From Antedon mediterranea (taxonomy: Eukaryota > Echinodermata > Crinoidea > Comatulida > Antedonidae): 64,000 nucleotides of DNA. Below, in pieces: positions 12,001-23,899 of this stretch; position 1 is the stretch's first letter, and each line of letters starts with the position of its first letter. The position numbers and the translations under genes are program-made. A model generated the notes under the pieces. It worked only from the letters and a program-made list of their open reading frames with translations, had not been told where the DNA came from and ran no database searches. Location of the stretch: positions 26,576,412-26,640,411 of the forward strand of contig NC_092675.1 of the NCBI RefSeq assembly GCF_964355755.1. Direction: 5' to 3'.

Positions 12001-15000
12001 TACCTCGGTCATTTTTGGTCAAACATGTATGGAAATACTCCCATAATTCAGCTAGTAATCAATTGTGTCTTGCCCTTACCAGTACCCATTTGTGCACCTG
12101 ATTGGAGAGAGGCAAACGGAAGTGTCTTGCCTAAAGAATATGCGACGAGCGTTGGATTCGAACCCATGATCTCACGATCATAAACGTCCAACACACTGTG
12201 CCACACGCATTACTTTAGCAAATCGTAGGCGACTTATTATGTGATATTCACTTCATTTCAAATAGTTTATTTAGTAATGGGAACGAATACAAGATAGCAA
12301 TTGAACATCATGTTACGTTTTTGTTTTTTAGAAAACAGGAAAAGAATCCCCGCAAGACGTTGTGGTAAGTTATGGTATCGAATCTTGGAGTTTTTGATTT
12401 CAAATCGAATCTTAACTCTGTATCTTTTAATTAACAAAACAACGATCCAATAATGTAGTACCATACCTCGTGCACTGTTTATACATGATATTTTTTATTT
12501 ATAGTATATCATGTTCTAGATTGTATTGTATTAATGCGATATTTCGTCGTAATCATGTGTGAAACAAAACGATTATTGTGACACGGGTCGAAAGTATACT
12601 ATTTTCTTAATATTATACTTATAAACCGAAAGTATCTATTGAAGAAAAGTGCATGACATATATGTGATGTCAGTATTTTCTTCACATGCATGTTGTCAAC
12701 CAAAGTCTTTTATATAATGAAGAGAGTCTGGTTATGTAAATATCAACTGTTTTTTATATTGTTTTCAGCCACCAACGTCAGATGATCTGGCTACCATTTG
12801 TTACACAAGTGGGACCACGGGGGACCCTAAGGGAGTGATGGTCACACATGGTAATATTATAGCCTGTTCAGCTGGCTTTATAGCACAAACTGGGGTAAGT
12901 AGAGGATAAAAAAGTAATTTAAAATGTGCTTATTATACATAATCACAATACACATTACAATGTTACGTAATAATGCACAATAACGATTTGATTATACACA
13001 GAAATAATTTGAAAAGTGACTTTTACTACAATAGCAATACAGGTACATTGTATTATTTACAATGTACATACAAATTAGACACCGAATACTCAAGTAAGAA
13101 TTTTTATATATAAAATTACAGAATCATTCATCACCCGTACCTTTTTAGAATGATATATCCTGCATTTTTTAATATGTTTAACACTTAACAAAGACATAGC
13201 GTATTATAAAGTTAAAAGTATTCTGTGATTATTATTAACAATGCACAATGTTTTTGATACGAATCGTTTGTTATAATTTGCATCTATTAGCCTATGGAAG
13301 CTTCAATGCAGCTAGAGAAAACGGTGCCTTTGATATTTCACGGCCTCTGTCTTTGTCGTGTGTGTGGAGGTCTACTACTAGGTGATCCATTATTATTCAT
13401 GATATGCATTAACCTTATTTGCAATTTTACAGAAACTATTGTATTTTACTCCCGATGATGTATATTACTCGTATCTTCCACTGGCACATATGTATGAACG
13501 ATTTGCAATGGTAAGAAACAAAATATTGAGTCCAGAAACAATGCACATTTGCACACTTTTAATTTTAAGATTCACCAAATCACTTCACATACCAGGGGGC
13601 GGTCGCAGGAATATTTTAAGAGGGTTGCCCAAAGAGTCCAGGGCTGTAGACACTGAGTATTTGAGCCACAGGACCCCTATTGTGTGGCCTGTGTTGAAGC
13701 GAATTGTTAAATGACACCCCCAGATGGCCGCAAAAAATTCATGATAAATGGAAAATAAAATATTTTTTTTTTACGCAAAGTTCATATGTGAATGCTTGAC
13801 CCATTAGAGGTAATCGCCGATATAATTTGTGCACGGTATAATATAATAATATACATATTGGTGACTGCTGTGCATTCTGCCAATTTACAAATTATTATTC
13901 TCTTCCAAACCGGACTTTATATGGATATTTTATACATGAAATGGGATTTAAATTTTAATTTAGTGGCATTTAGTATTAAATTAAGGGTGTTGCCGGGGCC
14001 ACTAGGTCAACAACCCTGGGTCCCGCCCCTGCATACACAAATATAATTTGATTATCATTAGTAGATGCTAGTTAGCTTATACTTTAAAGGTCGATATATA
14101 TATCTGCAGACATCACTTTGACGTATTAGCTGTAAAAACAATGTGTATAAAGAATCAATGTAGACCTACACCCCAACGCATCCCTAATTATGTATTCATA
14201 TTCTGTTTCTTTTTTATTTCCAATTTTGTCTTTAAAATAAAGACAAACTTTTTCATGCATGGTTCAAGTACAGGATTCTTCCAGGGAGATATCAAATTAA
14301 TGACGGATGACTTATTAACATTAAAACCTACATTTATGGCATGTGTTCCCCGTGTGATGAACCGTGTCTACGACAAGGTAAATGCTATAGTATTATAGAA
14401 ATGGTTTTATAATTTTGAAAGAATTTGTTTCGTAATGCACATATTCTTTGTGATTATATTCTACAAGAAACCACCACATAAATACGCCTGGTCTGCTCAC
14501 AAACAACAAGTATACATTTAATAATGTGAAAATACTATGCTGCTGAAGTATTGTATTTTTAACAGCGAAGAGGCGTCAGTAAATAATATCAAAACATCTG
14601 TATTTGAATTGACTATTCCTTAGGTAATGGCAAGAGTCCAGGACAGTAACTTTATTAAAAGATGGATGTTCAGCTTTGCAAGTACCATGAAAGGCAAGGA
14701 ACTAGAACGGTAAGAACTTCTTGAGAACTGAACTCTTAGCTTAGATTATTAAAGCTCTGTCTACACTATCAAACTTTATGTGACAAAAAATGTGTCCTTA
14801 ATATGTACATGATGATGTCATATCACTACCATATTTAAGCATATCACTAACATATTTGGGCACATCACACTAATTTGATAGTGTAGACAAAGATCGAGTA
14901 TAATTGACAAACAAGTCATAAACACTTTACTGGATGTGAGAACTAAACAATTAGTGAAAGATAAAAATACTCGCTAGAATTGGTTGTGTATTTTTTTAAA

Positions 15001-18000
15001 TGAATTTGAAAATACAATTTGTTTAATTTTTTTTTATGCAGGGGAGTCGTACGAAATGATGGTATATGGGATGGCGTCTTTAAGCAAGTTCGGGTAATAT
15101 TTTTTTATAAACATATTTCACATTTTTAATACTATAATTATATCTAGTTCAATCTCAAAGAGATTATGCTTGTAGAAACTGATTATGAAAGTGCATAAAC
15201 AATCTACATTTTAAAAACATTATTTATCTTGGAAGAATTTCATATGGTCGTGGAATAGGTATTAAATAAAATTTCTTTTGAACAACCAAAAATAGTATAA
15301 GCGAACTTACAGTACGTTTCGAAACCTATCAGGTTTCATAATCAACAGCACTGCGAATAATGTCAATTACTTTTAAGTAATTGACATTTAAAAATGTGGT
15401 TGTTGTTGTAAAGAAATAAAATGTCTTTATTGAATTTCTACCTCAGGATTCGTTAGGCGGTCGAGTTCGTGGAATGACAGCAGGTGCTGCACCAGTCTCC
15501 GCTGAAGTTAAACGATTTTGGCAGTGTTTCTCCGGTGCCTTTGTAAGTAAATCGAGCCATTCACTAAACAATTATTGATTGTAGTGACACCAATGAAGAA
15601 CTTCTTCTTTGATTTCTTTTTCTATCAAGGCACTTCGCCTCTTTTCTGAACAATGGCTGTTGTTTAATTCTGAATAAGACTATTTTCTAACTATTCTTTA
15701 ACTTTTAAATTTACTATTTTGTAACATTTTAGAAAATATTTTTAGAATTTTACATCGACTTTTGTATCCAGCGACATAAACTGGCCTATGATATAGGATA
15801 TTTTGTAAGCCTAAGAAACTTCTTATATTCTTCACAGCTTGTGGAAGGGTTTGGCCAAACCGAAGCTACATGTATCTCTACTCTAGCCTACCCAGCGGAC
15901 AACAGCCTAAACCACCAAGGTGCACCAATCTCTTCCTGTATGATGAAGGTTGTAGATGTTCCAGAAATGGAATACTTTGCTAAGAATGGACAAGGAGAGG
16001 TGAATAATGGAGTCATCAATCGTTACAAAATAAACATAATTTACTTAATAATAATTGTTGAATTAATAATGATGTGAATCACGATTAGAATTGTTTTCAT
16101 TTCACCCTATATGCCTTTCTTTCCACCCTATAGACCTTTCTTTCGTTCTTTCAAACTATTTTCCAAATGTTACTGCATGCTCTGTACAAAAGTGGTTACG
16201 GAATCGACCGATCATTTTCAGAATCATTATTTACAAAACCAATAACCTGTTAATGAAAACGAAAATCAAATGAATAATAATGTATTTCTTTTGATAACTT
16301 GAATATAGATTTGTATGAAAGGACCAAGTATCACAAATGGCTATTACAAGAATGAAGAGAAAACGAAAGATGCATTTGACAATGAAGGATGGCTTCATAG
16401 TGGCGATATTGGAGAATGGACAGAAGTAAGTAACTCTGTGTTTGACCACAATGTTGTTAATTAATGGTACAATATCGGAGGAAAGCGTTTACAGCGCAAT
16501 TAACTTCATGAATGTGTCATTAAATTCTCTCTTGCTTCTATCATTTTAATGATCTTTATTTCTGATAAATTATTTGTTTTTGTAGTGTGGTCAAATTAGG
16601 ATTATTGATCGTAAGAAGAACATTTTCAAGCTTTCGCAGGGCGAGTATGTGGCGCCAGAGAAGATCGAAAACGTCTACCTACGGTGTGAGTACGTCTCAC
16701 AGATATTCGTCCATGGCGAAAGTTTACAGGTAAAATTGTGATTATTGTTTTAATAAAAATAAATTTACCTTTGATTTGTTCATTAGGATTCATATTATAT
16801 ATGATTTACCAAATCAGTTACATACTTAAAAGTTATGTATTAATGTTTCAGTCGTGTCTCGTAGCCGTTATTGTTCCAGACCCAGATACTTTACCAAGAT
16901 TGGCAACTACACATCACGTGGAAGGAGACTACGAAGCAATGTGTCAAAGTTCGGTAAGAACAGAAATAATATTTCAAATATATTAGTATATTATACTAGT
17001 TATGCTTATGAATATTCGGTCAAAAAGTTATTAATGTCTTCTACATCCTATTTTCATATTTTTTTTGGAAATTTAAAGTTTTATATTTTATGGAATTGTA
17101 ACTTTTTAAAATTGTTTTTATATGAATTTTAACTTTTTTCAATTTAATTATAATGTGATGCTTGAATGCAGGCATTTTGTAAAAAATTGTATTCTTTGCA
17201 TTGACTCTTCAAGTCAGATGTAGGGCCTACAGTTGTTGCTACCCTCGTGAAACAAAGTTAAATGAATAATAAATAAAATCTAAATTCTGACAAAATAAAA
17301 CTGACATTCAACTGACTCAAACTCCGCTCTGAAATGTCCAATGACAGATTCGGTTATTTTTTTTGTAGGTTATGAAGGTCGCCATTCAAGATGAACTGCG
17401 TAAACTAGCCAAAGAATCCGGCTTAAAGTCATTTGAACAGGTTTGTACAGTCAACAGTTCTGCATAAAACATTTATTTTTATTTTATTTTATTCATTTTG
17501 GCAATAAACATAAAATAATAATTACAACAAAAAAACCATAGAAATATAAGACACGACACTTTAATAAAGTTCACATAATAAATAATATTTCTAAAAAGGT
17601 TGATCAAGATTCAAGTGATCAATTTTTTGTGATATACCAAAAAGTGAAGTGAATGCTTCAATTGGTTATGTGTGAACAATCTTTAAGCTCTGTCTACACT
17701 ATTAAACTAGTTTAACAAAAAAAAGTGTCATGTGCCCAAATATGGTGGTGATATGTTCAAATATGGTAGTGATATGACATCATCATGGCCATATATGGCC
17801 ATATCAAATTTTGTTGTCACATAAAGTTTGATAGTGTAGCCAGAGATTTAGACTGACCCACTATATTGAACCTCGAAATAATAAATGTCTTAATTACCGT
17901 AAGTAAATGTAAACATTATTGTTATCCAGATCAAAGCTGTACATATGACGTCAGAAGCGTTTAGTATTGAGAACCATCTATTAACACCAACGCTGAAGTC

Positions 18001-18076
18001 CAAGAGACCAGTACTAAGAAAATACTACAAAGACCAAGTGGAAAAGATGTACGAAACACTGAATGCAAAACAATAA
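6091..18076 (+). CDS. ACSL: Long-chain-fatty-acid--CoA ligase, ACSL1/5/6 type, 20 exons, 666 aa
   Basis: Exons: 6091-6098, 7651-7735, 8310-8427, 8869-8933, 9322-9423, 10109-10208, 10845-11017, 12332-12364, 12769-12894, 13433-13510, 14243-14377, 14624-14709, 15042-15093, 15447-15542, 15838-15999, 16309-16425, 16586-16729, 16852-16953, 17369-17440, 17930-18076. They sum to 2001 nt. The enzyme activates long-chain fatty acids to acyl-CoA using ATP. Visible signatures are the P-loop [11 protein letters not shown] (residues 240-250), GFGQTE (423-428), the FACS motif GWLHSGDIG (500-508) and [29 protein letters not shown] and DNGPCLG point to the ACSL1/5/6 branch. The N-terminus ([17 protein letters not shown]) has no hydrophobic anchor, unlike vertebrate ACSL1/5/6; alternative first exons are possible. 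The 8-nt first exon is supported by phase, Kozak context and a GTAAGT donor. The acceptor of 14243-14377 and donor GTTGGT after 8933 are weak, but phase and homology fix them. Confidence 0.93.
7305..7440 (+). repeat. tRNA-derived SINE-like sequence
   Basis: TGGCTTGCTTGGTGGTTAAC resembles an A box and GGTTCAATCTTGAC a B box, with spacing as in a tRNA gene; a non-tRNA body follows. It lies in the first ACSL intron. It belongs to the TGGCTTGGTGGTTRACATG family also seen at 19640-19715 and 60550-60640. It is not an intact tRNA. Confidence 0.6.
9183..9206 (+). pseudogene. Partial duplicate of an ACSL exon start
   Basis: TTTTATAGGTATTCGAAAG duplicates the acceptor and first codons of the real exon at 9322. 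It then diverges, with an in-frame TAG. It sits about 130 bp upstream in the same intron and could act as a decoy acceptor. Confidence 0.5.
9797..9972. mobile_element. Foldback MITE family M1, copy 1
   Basis: The left end AGCTCTGTCTACACTATCAA is the inverted complement of the right end TTTGATAGTGTAGACAGA. The interior carries ATATGGACATGATGTCATAC and ACCATGTTTGGGTACATCAC blocks shared with the other copies. Flanking TAA suggests a 3-bp target. It lies in an ACSL intron. Confidence 0.8.
10366..10556. mobile_element. Foldback MITE family M1, copy 2
   Basis: It begins AAGCTCTGTCTACACTATCA and ends in a decayed GTTAGACATAGCTT arm, flanked by TTTAA on both sides. Relative to copy 1 the interior is inverted (ACTCAAATATGGTAGTGATATG), as expected for a foldback element inserted in the other orientation. 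It is in an ACSL intron. Confidence 0.75.
11955..12215 (-). mobile_element. tRNA-derived SINE (family S1), full-length copy
   Basis: Read on the minus strand it has a tRNA-like head (GTGTGGCACAGTGTGTTGGA as A-box region; B box GGGTTCGAATCC at about 12154-12165). A conserved body follows (TGCCTCTCTCC..CAGGTG, ATTATGGGAGTATTTCCATA), then a 3' tail GGCGCTTTATAAACCCAGGA. The same family occurs at 21488-21800 (plus) and truncated at 42430-42615 (minus). It lies in an ACSL intron. Confidence 0.8.
13587..14031. mobile_element. Probable MITE with CAGGGGCGG-type ends
   Basis: The left end CAGGGGGCGGTCGCAGG and the inverted right end CAGGGGCGGGACCCAGG match imperfectly. CATAC flanks both sides. It has no ORF of its own. 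It lies in the ACSL intron between the exons ending at 13510 and starting at 14243. Confidence 0.6.
14752..14897. mobile_element. Foldback MITE family M1, copy 3
   Basis: Left end AAAGCTCTGTCTACACTATC; right end TTTGATAGTGTAGACAAAGA. The interior has the shared ATGATGATGTCATATCACTA and ATATTTGGGCACATCACACT blocks. It lies in an ACSL intron. Confidence 0.8.
15359..15384. other. Perfect hairpin in ACSL intron
   Basis: TGTCAATTACTT and AAGTAATTGACA form a 12-bp perfect stem around TT. It may be the core of a small foldback repeat; no function is assigned. Confidence 0.5.
17475..17625 (-). repeat. Retroelement 3' tail (minus orientation)
   Basis: (TTTTA)n is followed by TTCATTTTGGCAATAAACAT. 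This looks like the 3' terminus of a non-LTR element or SINE read in reverse and resembles the tail near 2820. No coding remnant is visible. Confidence 0.5.
17684..17852. mobile_element. Foldback MITE family M1, copy 4
   Basis: It begins TAAGCTCTGTCTACACTATT and ends AGTTTGATAGTGTAGCCAGA. The interior is in the same orientation as copy 2. It lies in the last ACSL intron, about 80 bp from the final exon. Confidence 0.8.
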
Positions 18077-19070
18077 AGAGGCAGTTAGGTACTAGACCAT
18101 CTAAAGCTCTGTCTACACTATCAAACTTTATGCGACAAAAAAAATGTGATGTGCCCATATATGACTAGTCTACATGATGATGTCATATAACTACCATATT
18201 TAAGTATATCACTACCATATTTGGGCACATCACACTTTTTTTTATCATCAAAATAGTAGAGCTTAAGTAACAAGAATGTATGATGATAAACGATGGCTCA
18301 ACACAGATATAAATTTAGTACTGTATAGGAATCTAATGTCATATTAAAATTAAAATGTATAGAAAATTCAAATACAGTAAAAAGAATTTTATGACTTGGT
18401 CCTTTTGTTTGGTTGTTACGTGTCAGTTTTGTAACGGGTTGCGAGATCACGCCCCTGGGGCATGCCCAAAATAGAAACACCACAATTATGTAATTTTACA
18501 AAATGTAAAAACAAACATGTTTTAATTCTGTTTATTTTCATTTATTCAAATTTAATTCATTAACTTGACATACTTAAATGAAAAACCCAAAAATACACAC
18601 AACATTACATTTACAAGAGATCTCAATATGGATGTGCATAAAATAATATAAACAGAAATGTGAAAATATTATATTCAAATTAATTTAAATTAATTAAACA
18701 TTTAAAACACATATCGGCAGTCAAAAACAATGAAATAAGTACTTTATTTTTATACAAATACAGCTGACAATTTCAATTTGTGATTTTTGATATTTTTTTT
18801 TTGCCAGCAATTCAATTAAAATCATTGTTAAAAAAAATGTACTGCCTCTCGTAAATCTGCCTCTAAAAATGCGCCTTACTTTGTGGTAATTTCATAAAAG
18901 CTCATATTCCCTTTATTGAAAAAAGACAAACAAGACTTGAAGAAAACCAAAATGGTATAACTACCCATAACATAGCGATATCTAAACCTACATTTTAAAA
19001 ATGAAAAGGATATTACTAGTTAATAGTAAACATTGTATTTAAATTTATATATTATGATTTAAAACTGTAT
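18077..19070. other. Convergent 3' intergenic region (ACSL/USO1)
   Basis: The 1-kb spacer holds the 3' UTRs of both genes. An AATAAA overlaps the ACSL stop codon (18072-18077); I see no clear later plus-strand AATAAA. On the minus strand, AATAAA (plus-strand TTTATT) lies near 18740 and 18913 and could serve USO1. MITE copy 5 occupies 18102-18265. Confidence 0.5.
18102..18265. mobile_element. Foldback MITE family M1, copy 5
   Basis: It begins AAAGCTCTGTCTACACTATC 26 bp after the ACSL stop codon, so it probably lies in the ACSL 3' UTR. The right arm has decayed to ATAGTAGAGCTTAAG. The interior blocks match copies 3 and 6. Confidence 0.75.
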
Positions 19071-22000
19071 TTAATTTTCATCTTCTTCTTCGTCTTCCTC
19101 CTCCTCATCATCATCTTCATCCTCAGTTACCTGAAAAAATAGATAATCAGAATTATACATTTTTATTTGAAAATTACTAAATTCAGAGATCAGCATCACA
19201 TGTAGTTTTTTTGATCAAGTAAATATTTATAATAGGCATATAGAAAATTTATACTACGACTGTATTGTGTGACATGCTGTACAGTACTATGCTGTTACGG
19301 TAAAATAACATATTTATAAACATGTGTGCATTTTGAAAGCAAGATACTTTATTATAACATTTTGGAATTCTGGATAGTATGTCCATTCACATTTAAAAAA
19401 AAATGTATTCCACCCATTAAAGTATATTGAAGCCACTCTGGTAACATAGCATGGATTTGAACCCACTACTCCAGGTTGATAAGCGAGTGTGTCAACCTCT
19501 ACTACCTCCACTACTGCTACTTTCATTTCATTTTCACAAAATCTAACAACAAATAAATTAATTCAAGTACAGGATGGGAAAACCATTCTTTGTAAACTAA
19601 GTTTCATTACAAAGGGGCTATTAGAAAAATCCAGGAACTATGACATGATTTGAACCAAGGGCCATGGGATTGGTAGGCAAGCATGTCAACCACCAAGCCA
19701 CAGTGCCACTACAATATGAAATAAAATACATTTGTTCATCTTCATGAAACATAATGTAAACTCTAAAAATAAAAAAACACATTTATGCCACAGCTAACTA
19801 CTAGCTATAATAGTAAACTAAAGGTAAACTACTAAGGGCCATTTTACACAGACAAGCGGTAATGGTAAGCGGAAAACGGCGTAGCTTGTCCCACGTAGAA
19901 TCCGTAGCTATCCTTAGCGGACCCCTAACATAGATTCTATATTTTTATTACTGTTACCGCTCATCTGTGTAAATTGCCCATTAAACAGAATTGCATCATT
20001 ACCTCTTCTCCTAGCTCCTTCAATTTACTTCTGTATTTCTCCACTTTGGCATCAGTATCCGTTAATAACACTAATAGGTCATCTAGTTCTTGTTTATTGT
20101 CTGCAGCTTCCTTTCTAAACTTCTCTTTCTCGTCTTCTACTCGTGTATTCGTATCTTTTAAATCACCGATTTCCTCTTCAAGCTTCTTAACTTGTGTTGT
20201 TAAACTTGAGCAAGTGTCCGTAACAGTTTTAAGTTGATTTTCTATGGTTTGGTTTGTACTGATTAGTTTTTGATTGTCTGAGCTTAGCTTACTATTGTGG
20301 TCCTCAGCCTGGGCTAGCTGGGCCTGGCTTTCTGAATGCTTGGCAGTTAAGGCTGCCTTCTCGGCTACAATGTTTGCATTGTCTCCACTAGGGACAGCTT
20401 CTCCCTGATGAAAAATCAATATTTTAGAAAATATAAATGCAGTTTATATTATATATATTCACTTTTAAAAAATATATATAATTCTACATGTTAATTTAGT
20501 ACAAAATACAGAGAATTTTTTATAAGTACTCCTTTATAGTAGTTTTGCCATTACAAAACCAGACACAGCATTACCAAAGGCATCCCTCCACCCACATTTA
20601 ACTCTAAGCAAAATTATGCACTACCGCCCTCTCTATACATCTTCATTAATAATTAATGGGTAATAAGCGCCAGAAAATGTGATGGTATTTTAAAACAACA
20701 TTTTGAGAAATCTTTTACAATGAAAAAACAGATAAACAAGAGTGAAAACAACCACTTTGAGTGGCAGTAATCACTGTGTAATATAATAGAAAGTTCATTT
20801 ACATAAAGAACAACTAGCACAAATAAATATTTGTCAAGAACATAAACTTACAGTCTGTGTTAATTGATTTTTAAGGTCAGTGCATTCGCCCTTTAACCTT
20901 TGCTCCTCATCTTTCTGAGCTGCTACAATCAATTTCAATTCATCAATTTCTTTCTTTTGCTCTTGTATTGATGATTGAAATTCAGAAATCTGATTTTGAT
21001 TTACTCCACTGTCATCAACAAGAACAACCTTGGCATCCGCAATTGTTAAGTCGTTTTTCTGTTGCAAATACAAAAATTAAAACATAGTGCAATAGTATAT
21101 ATGGCTATACAACTACTGGACAATAAATACAAAATAGATCTCCTTCATTCACCCTGTTCTGTGTGACAGTAACACATAATACATACAAAAACAATATAAT
21201 TAAAAACTAAACATAAAAATAACATTTAATCTTAAGTGACCCTCTTCAGTCCAGGATGACGATCAATACACTGAAAGACAATTCTCTACCCTTTTCAAAT
21301 AATATTCCAAGTTGAAATATCAGTACACAGGAGAAGCTCATCTCATACGAGGAAATGGGGGTAAAATAATCGTGCCTAAGGATACAAGTAATAAAGCAAA
21401 GATAGGTCTTGAACCAATGACTCTCACAATCTAGTCTGATATCCTTCACATCATGTCATACCACTCCCTATATGTACAGCATAGTAAAGTATAAGGGTGT
21501 GTGGAGCAGTGTGTTGGACGTTCGACCCTGATTGTGAGATCGAGGTTCGAATCCAACTCTCGCCGTATTGCTTATATCCTTAGGCAAGATACTTTACTTA
21601 AGTTTGCCTCTCTCCACCCAGGTGTATAAATGGGAACCTGGTTAGATCAAGACACAACTTTGCGCTGATTACTATCTGCATTATGGGAGTTTCCATACGT
21701 GTTTGAAAAAAAAAATGACTGGGGAAATAATGTTCAGCGCTTAGAGATTTCACAACATTAGGCACTATATAAATCCAGGATATTATTATTATTATTAAAG
21801 TATTTAAAAAATCATACTGCTGTTTAGTGATATTATGGCAGACTATAGTAATACCTGGAGCTGGGAGAAGGTGATAACTGTAAAATGATCAACATAATTA
21901 GTACAACATTGTGATGTACAGTGGTAGTAATAGGAGTGTCCCCTGAATAGGAGTTGATGATAGTGTTAAAATATATATTTCCTCTTGATTGCTTTACAAG

Positions 22001-23868
22001 TGTCCCGTTTAACAGTGAGCTCTACTGTTCTTACCAATTTTTGTATGACATCATCCTTCTCTGCAGTTTCCTTTCTAAGTGTTTCTTGACTATCTCGCAA
22101 CTCTTTTAATTCTGCTGCTATTCTTATAGCATCATCACCATTCCCCCCTATAAAAAATACAATAGCAATAATTAAACAACTACTAAAATTTGAAAAAAAA
22201 AAGAATATATAAAATTGACATTGATAATTATACTTTTCCGCCACTTTTCTACCAATGATGCAAAGACTACCCTTCGTTTGTGTGACGTTTACAATAAATA
22301 ACTAACTACAGTGGATCGCTAAACCCCCCCCCCCCCCCATCCCAATACCAAACACATGCCTTTTTCACTTGAGCTTCTTTGAATACTGTTCCGATGAGCT
22401 ATCATATGGGAGCTTCAAAGTGCTGGAGAACAGGGCAGTGTAAATGGTTTCTTTGCTTTTCTTCATTTTTTGGTTATCTTAAGGATATTTTATGGATCAT
22501 TTTTGTGTGTAAAGCACTACAAACATTGTATTGAATGCTATATAAGACTACCATTATTATTATTATACCAACCACACAAAAAATATATAATATAAGTCAA
22601 CTATGAAATGTATTGCTTTGTGGTAAAATCTCTTGAAAGAGTGTTCCTATGTTCCCTTGCATTCTGGTACGTCAGTCCCCAAGCAAAGGGATATTTAAGA
22701 AAAGAAAGTGCCTAATCATATGTAACTGCGATTAAAATAACTGCTTCGATCTTGGCCGTGTGCCAGACTGCTTCCTATTAGCAAACCTCAATCAATCAAG
22801 AGGCATTCAAGATATAATTCGCAAGGCAAACCGGCCTAGTTGGGTTGTTATTATTGAATTTGTTTAAAATATGTAATGAAAAGATTGCATACCTTGGGCT
22901 TTCATTAAGGCATACTGATCTTTAAGCTGTTGTATCTGTGAGGATTGTTCATTTAGCTGTAATTCAGCAGCTTTATGTTCCTTTTGTAGCGCTTCATGTC
23001 TTCCACGAAGCTCATTCAAATCATTATCCTACATTATATTATTAAAAAGTAAATTATTAAAACTGACAATTAAAAAAGAAATGAAAGAGATCACTATAAA
23101 AACATTTTCATTTCAGGCATTTTACTAGCAGAATATACAAAATATTAATGTATATATATTTTACAATCGCAATAATTTACAATAAGTTCATCTGATTTCA
23201 TAGTGAGGTATACCGACAGAATACATTACTGTGATGTGTAAATTGTTCATGGATAATAAGATTTAATTACAGTATTTAATATCTTTCTACAAGACTTAAG
23301 TGTAAATTTAAATTCTACAACACAATATGATAAAATACATAGAAACTGTGAAATTAATCACTTATTATATGCAGACGATCTTGTATTAATAGGAGACACT
23401 GTTAAAGGTTTACAGAGACTGATTAACATCTTGGGTAAATATTGTAATGAATGGGGATTAACTATAAATGTAGAAAAAAATAAAATTATTGTATTTAAAA
23501 ATGGGGGTAAACTAAAGATGTTTTAAAAAGGAAACTCAATTGAAATTGTTGATTCGTTTAAGTATCTTGGGTTGTATTTAGCCTAAATGGAAGGTGAAAT
23601 AATACAATACAGTAGATAGTAACTGTTGTCTAGAAAAAATGTATTATTTAAGATAAGATAAATCTTTATTGTCATGAACACAACAAGGTGAACATGAAAT
23701 TGGTTTTCCTTGATGCTTAAAAACACATACACTATATAAAACATATCAATACAATACAAGTTATATTTACAGAAGGAATACAAAAACAACTATCTTTGAA
23801 TGCAATGAATTCTAGCATCAAATGAAACTTTGCTAATGAATGGAACCATATAACAAATGACAATACAA

Positions 23869-23899
<31 letters not shown>

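Noticed and set aside
12120-12200. Functional tRNA gene
   Set aside because: A and B boxes exist, but the sequence continues into a SINE body, recurs elsewhere and does not fold into a complete cloverleaf.
13439-14046. ORFs continuing past ACSL exons into introns (13511-13714, 13792-14046)
   Set aside because: These are read-through of introns. True exon limits are set by GTAAGA at 13511 and the acceptor before 14243.
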